Source of the DNA: Patescibacteria group bacterium | Lineage (GTDB): Bacteria; Patescibacteriota; WWE3; UBA101185; UBA10185 | Direction of reading: 5' to 3' | Length of the DNA: 36,315 bases | Assembly: GCA_019428825.1 (NCBI GenBank) | Contig: JAHYJU010000006.1 | Span: 1-36,315 of the forward strand | Shown: positions 34,693 to 36,315 of the stretch, piece by piece | Numbering within the stretch: position 1 is the first letter of the stretch | How the letters are laid out: each line of letters opens with the position of its first letter | Position numbers and translations under genes: made by a program | The notes under the pieces: generated by a model | Database searches by the model: none | What the model saw: only the letters and a program-made list of their open reading frames with translations | What the model was told of the DNA's origin: nothing

Positions 34693-36315
34693 TCAAACCA
34701 ACGTACTCAAACTCTCCCTCTTCTTCTCCTCTTTAGGAATAGGATTAGTCCAACTACTCCAGTCACAATCCGGGTATCTGCTGCAACCATAAAACACTTT
34801 TCTTTTAGCTTTTTTAACAACCACATCCCCTTCTCCGCATTCCGGACACTTAATTCCGATTTTATCCATATAATTTTTTGTCGTTTTGCACTTTGGATAA
34901 TTACTGCAAGCTAAAAACTTACCAAACCTACCCTGCCTTAATATAAAAACACCATCTTCGCAATTTGGACACTTTCCATAATCAACTTTTTCTTCCTCTT
35001 CTTTTGAACCATTTTCCCCGGCTAAAGGTTTAGCATATTTACACTCAGGATAACCAGAGCAACTTAAAAATTTCCCATATTTTCCAAGTTTAAAAACCAA
35101 CGTCTTACCACAATCAGGACATTTTTCATCACTCTCACCAAGGTTTGTCACTTCTCTTTTGCTAAGAACCTTTTCTTTTTCAATCAATTCTTTTTCAAAA
35201 GGTTCGTAAAAATTCCTGATTACAGGCACCCATTCCTTATTACCAAGAGCAATCTCGTCTAAATCCTCCTCCAAACCTGCAGTAAAACCATAGTCAACTA
35301 TCTCGGGAAAGTGTTCCACCAACAAATCAGTAACTACATTGGCAACATCCCTGGGACTAAAATATTTCCCATCTTTTTCAACATAACCACGGGCTTGAAT
35401 TGTTGTTATTGTGGGAGCGTATGTTGAAGGTCTTCCTACACCTAATTCTTCCATCTTTTTAATTAAAGTAGCATCGCTGTATCTGGCAGGAGGTTGAGTA
35501 AAATGCTGGTCAGAAGTAAGTTCCTTGAGTTCAACTTTATCATTTTCTTTTAGATCAGGAATTAAAGAAAGATCCCCATTACCATTTGAACTTTCCGAAT
35601 CACTTGAACCATTTTGTGAAATACCTAAAAATCTGGAAATTCCCAACCATCCTTCAAATTTTATTTGGGAACCGGTAGCTCTAAAAGTATATTTTTTATC
35701 AGATTGAACTAATACATTAGTCTGATCGTATACTGCAGGATTCATCTGACATTCAAGGGACCTTTTCCAAATTATTGAGTAAACTTTTAACTCATCAGCA
35801 TTAAGTTTTTTACTGCTTTTTCCCGGTATAAAAAGAACATCAGTAGGTCTTATCGCTTCATGCGCTTCCTGTGCATTTTTTGATTTTGTCTTATAAAAAA
35901 TAGGTTTAGAAGGGATATATGACGAGCCGAATTCTTTTTTGATGAAGTTACGGGCGGCGCTGACAAATGAAGGAGATAAATTTAAGGAATCTGTTCTGTG
36001 ATAAGTTATGTAACCCTTCTCAAATAATCCCTGCGCCGCCGACATTGTCCTTTTCGCTGTAAAACCGAATACATTGGACATTGTTTGTTGTAATGTGGAA
36101 GTACTTAAAGGAGCGTAAGGTCTACTGTTCCTTTCGGATTTTTTAATTGATGAAATAATGAAGTCATCGTCTTTAAGGTCATTTTCAATTTTCTTTGCGC
36201 TTTCTTTATCGGAAATGTTAATTTTTACACCTTCTTTTTCAACTAGCTGTGCTTCAAAGCTGTTACTACGAAGATCCTGAAAAAGACCTTTCATGGACCA
36301 ATATTCTTCTGATTT
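34693..36315 (-). CDS. topA: DNA topoisomerase I, C-terminal part (gene truncated by window end)
   Basis: GLFEKGYITYHRTDSLNLS, QEAHEAIRPTDV, QPPARYSDATLIKKMEELGVGRPSTYAPTI, three C-terminal C4 zinc ribbons; ORF reads into the window edge. Confidence 0.95.
   Translation of the reverse strand, partial: KSEEYWSMKGLFQDLRSNSFEAQLVEKEGVKINISDKESAKKIENDLKDDDFIISSIKKSERNSRPYAPLSTSTLQQTMSNVFGFTAKRTMSAAQGLFEKGYITYHRTDSLNLSPSFVSAARNFIKKEFGSSYIPSKPIFYKTKSKNAQEAHEAIRPTDVLFIPGKSSKKLNADELKVYSIIWKRSLECQMNPAVYDQTNVLVQSDKKYTFRATGSQIKFEGWLGISRFLGISQNGSSDSESSNGNGDLSLIPDLKENDKVELKELTSDQHFTQPPARYSDATLIKKMEELGVGRPSTYAPTITTIQARGYVEKDGKYFSPRDVANVVTDLLVEHFPEIVDYGFTAGLEEDLDEIALGNKEWVPVIRNFYEPFEKELIEKEKVLSKREVTNLGESDEKCPDCGKTLVFKLGKYGKFLSCSGYPECKYAKPLAGENGSKEEEEKVDYGKCPNCEDGVFILRQGRFGKFLACSNYPKCKTTKNYMDKIGIKCPECGEGDVVVKKAKRKVFYGCSRYPDCDWSSWTNPIPKEEKKRESLSTLV

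Noticed and set aside
1-36315. tRNA or rRNA genes
   Set aside because: No cloverleaf with GGTTCGA-type T-arm or rRNA-length sequence was found by eye; the 14-nt 16S complement alone is not an rRNA gene.

Overview
The window appears to be a chromosomal segment of a small-genome bacterium, probably Candidate Phyla Radiation/Patescibacteria. That call is inference from gene style, the compact translation cluster and the GC-rich palindromes; no rRNA is present to confirm it. There are three parts. (1) About 0.1-9.1 kb is an accessory island, almost all on the minus strand. It holds a hydrolase, three separate AbiEi/AbiEii-type toxin-antitoxin modules (one with an overlapping third gene), a class II Fic protein, a RelE/ParE + Phd/YefM pair and an orphan BrnA/CopG-like antitoxin. 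Several of these have clear palindromes at their promoters. (2) About 9.2-13.8 kb is an unusual low-coding locus. A TrmB-like regulator (+) is separated by two copies of a palindromic site from two good sigma70-type promoters on the minus strand. These would transcribe a ~1 kb hairpin-rich non-coding leader with a recurring CCUACCAA motif, then small unknown ORFs and a cold-shock-domain fusion protein, with a duplicated structured RNA element between the ORFs. (3) About 13.8-36.3 kb holds a methyltransferase, a PIN/antitoxin pair, a divergent TGT, a GGQ-domain protein, a putative PD-(D/E)XK protein with a mini zf-HC2 protein, a secreted OmpL47-like protein, and the cluster cysS-recR-dnaX-pth-ybeY-yqeY-rpsU-rseP-frr-tsf-rpsB, two glycosyltransferase-related genes and topA (cut by the window end). 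The strongest candidate for something undescribed is a ~235-nt structured RNA divergent from rpsB (about 31928-32165, + strand). It has its own promoter, a closing GAGGCGGG/CCCGCCTC helix next to a T-rich tail, an internal 17-codon ORF, and a 14-nt perfect complement to the canonical bacterial 16S rRNA 3' end (GAAAGGAGGTGATC). All calls come from reading the sequence and motif knowledge; no searches or folding programs were run.
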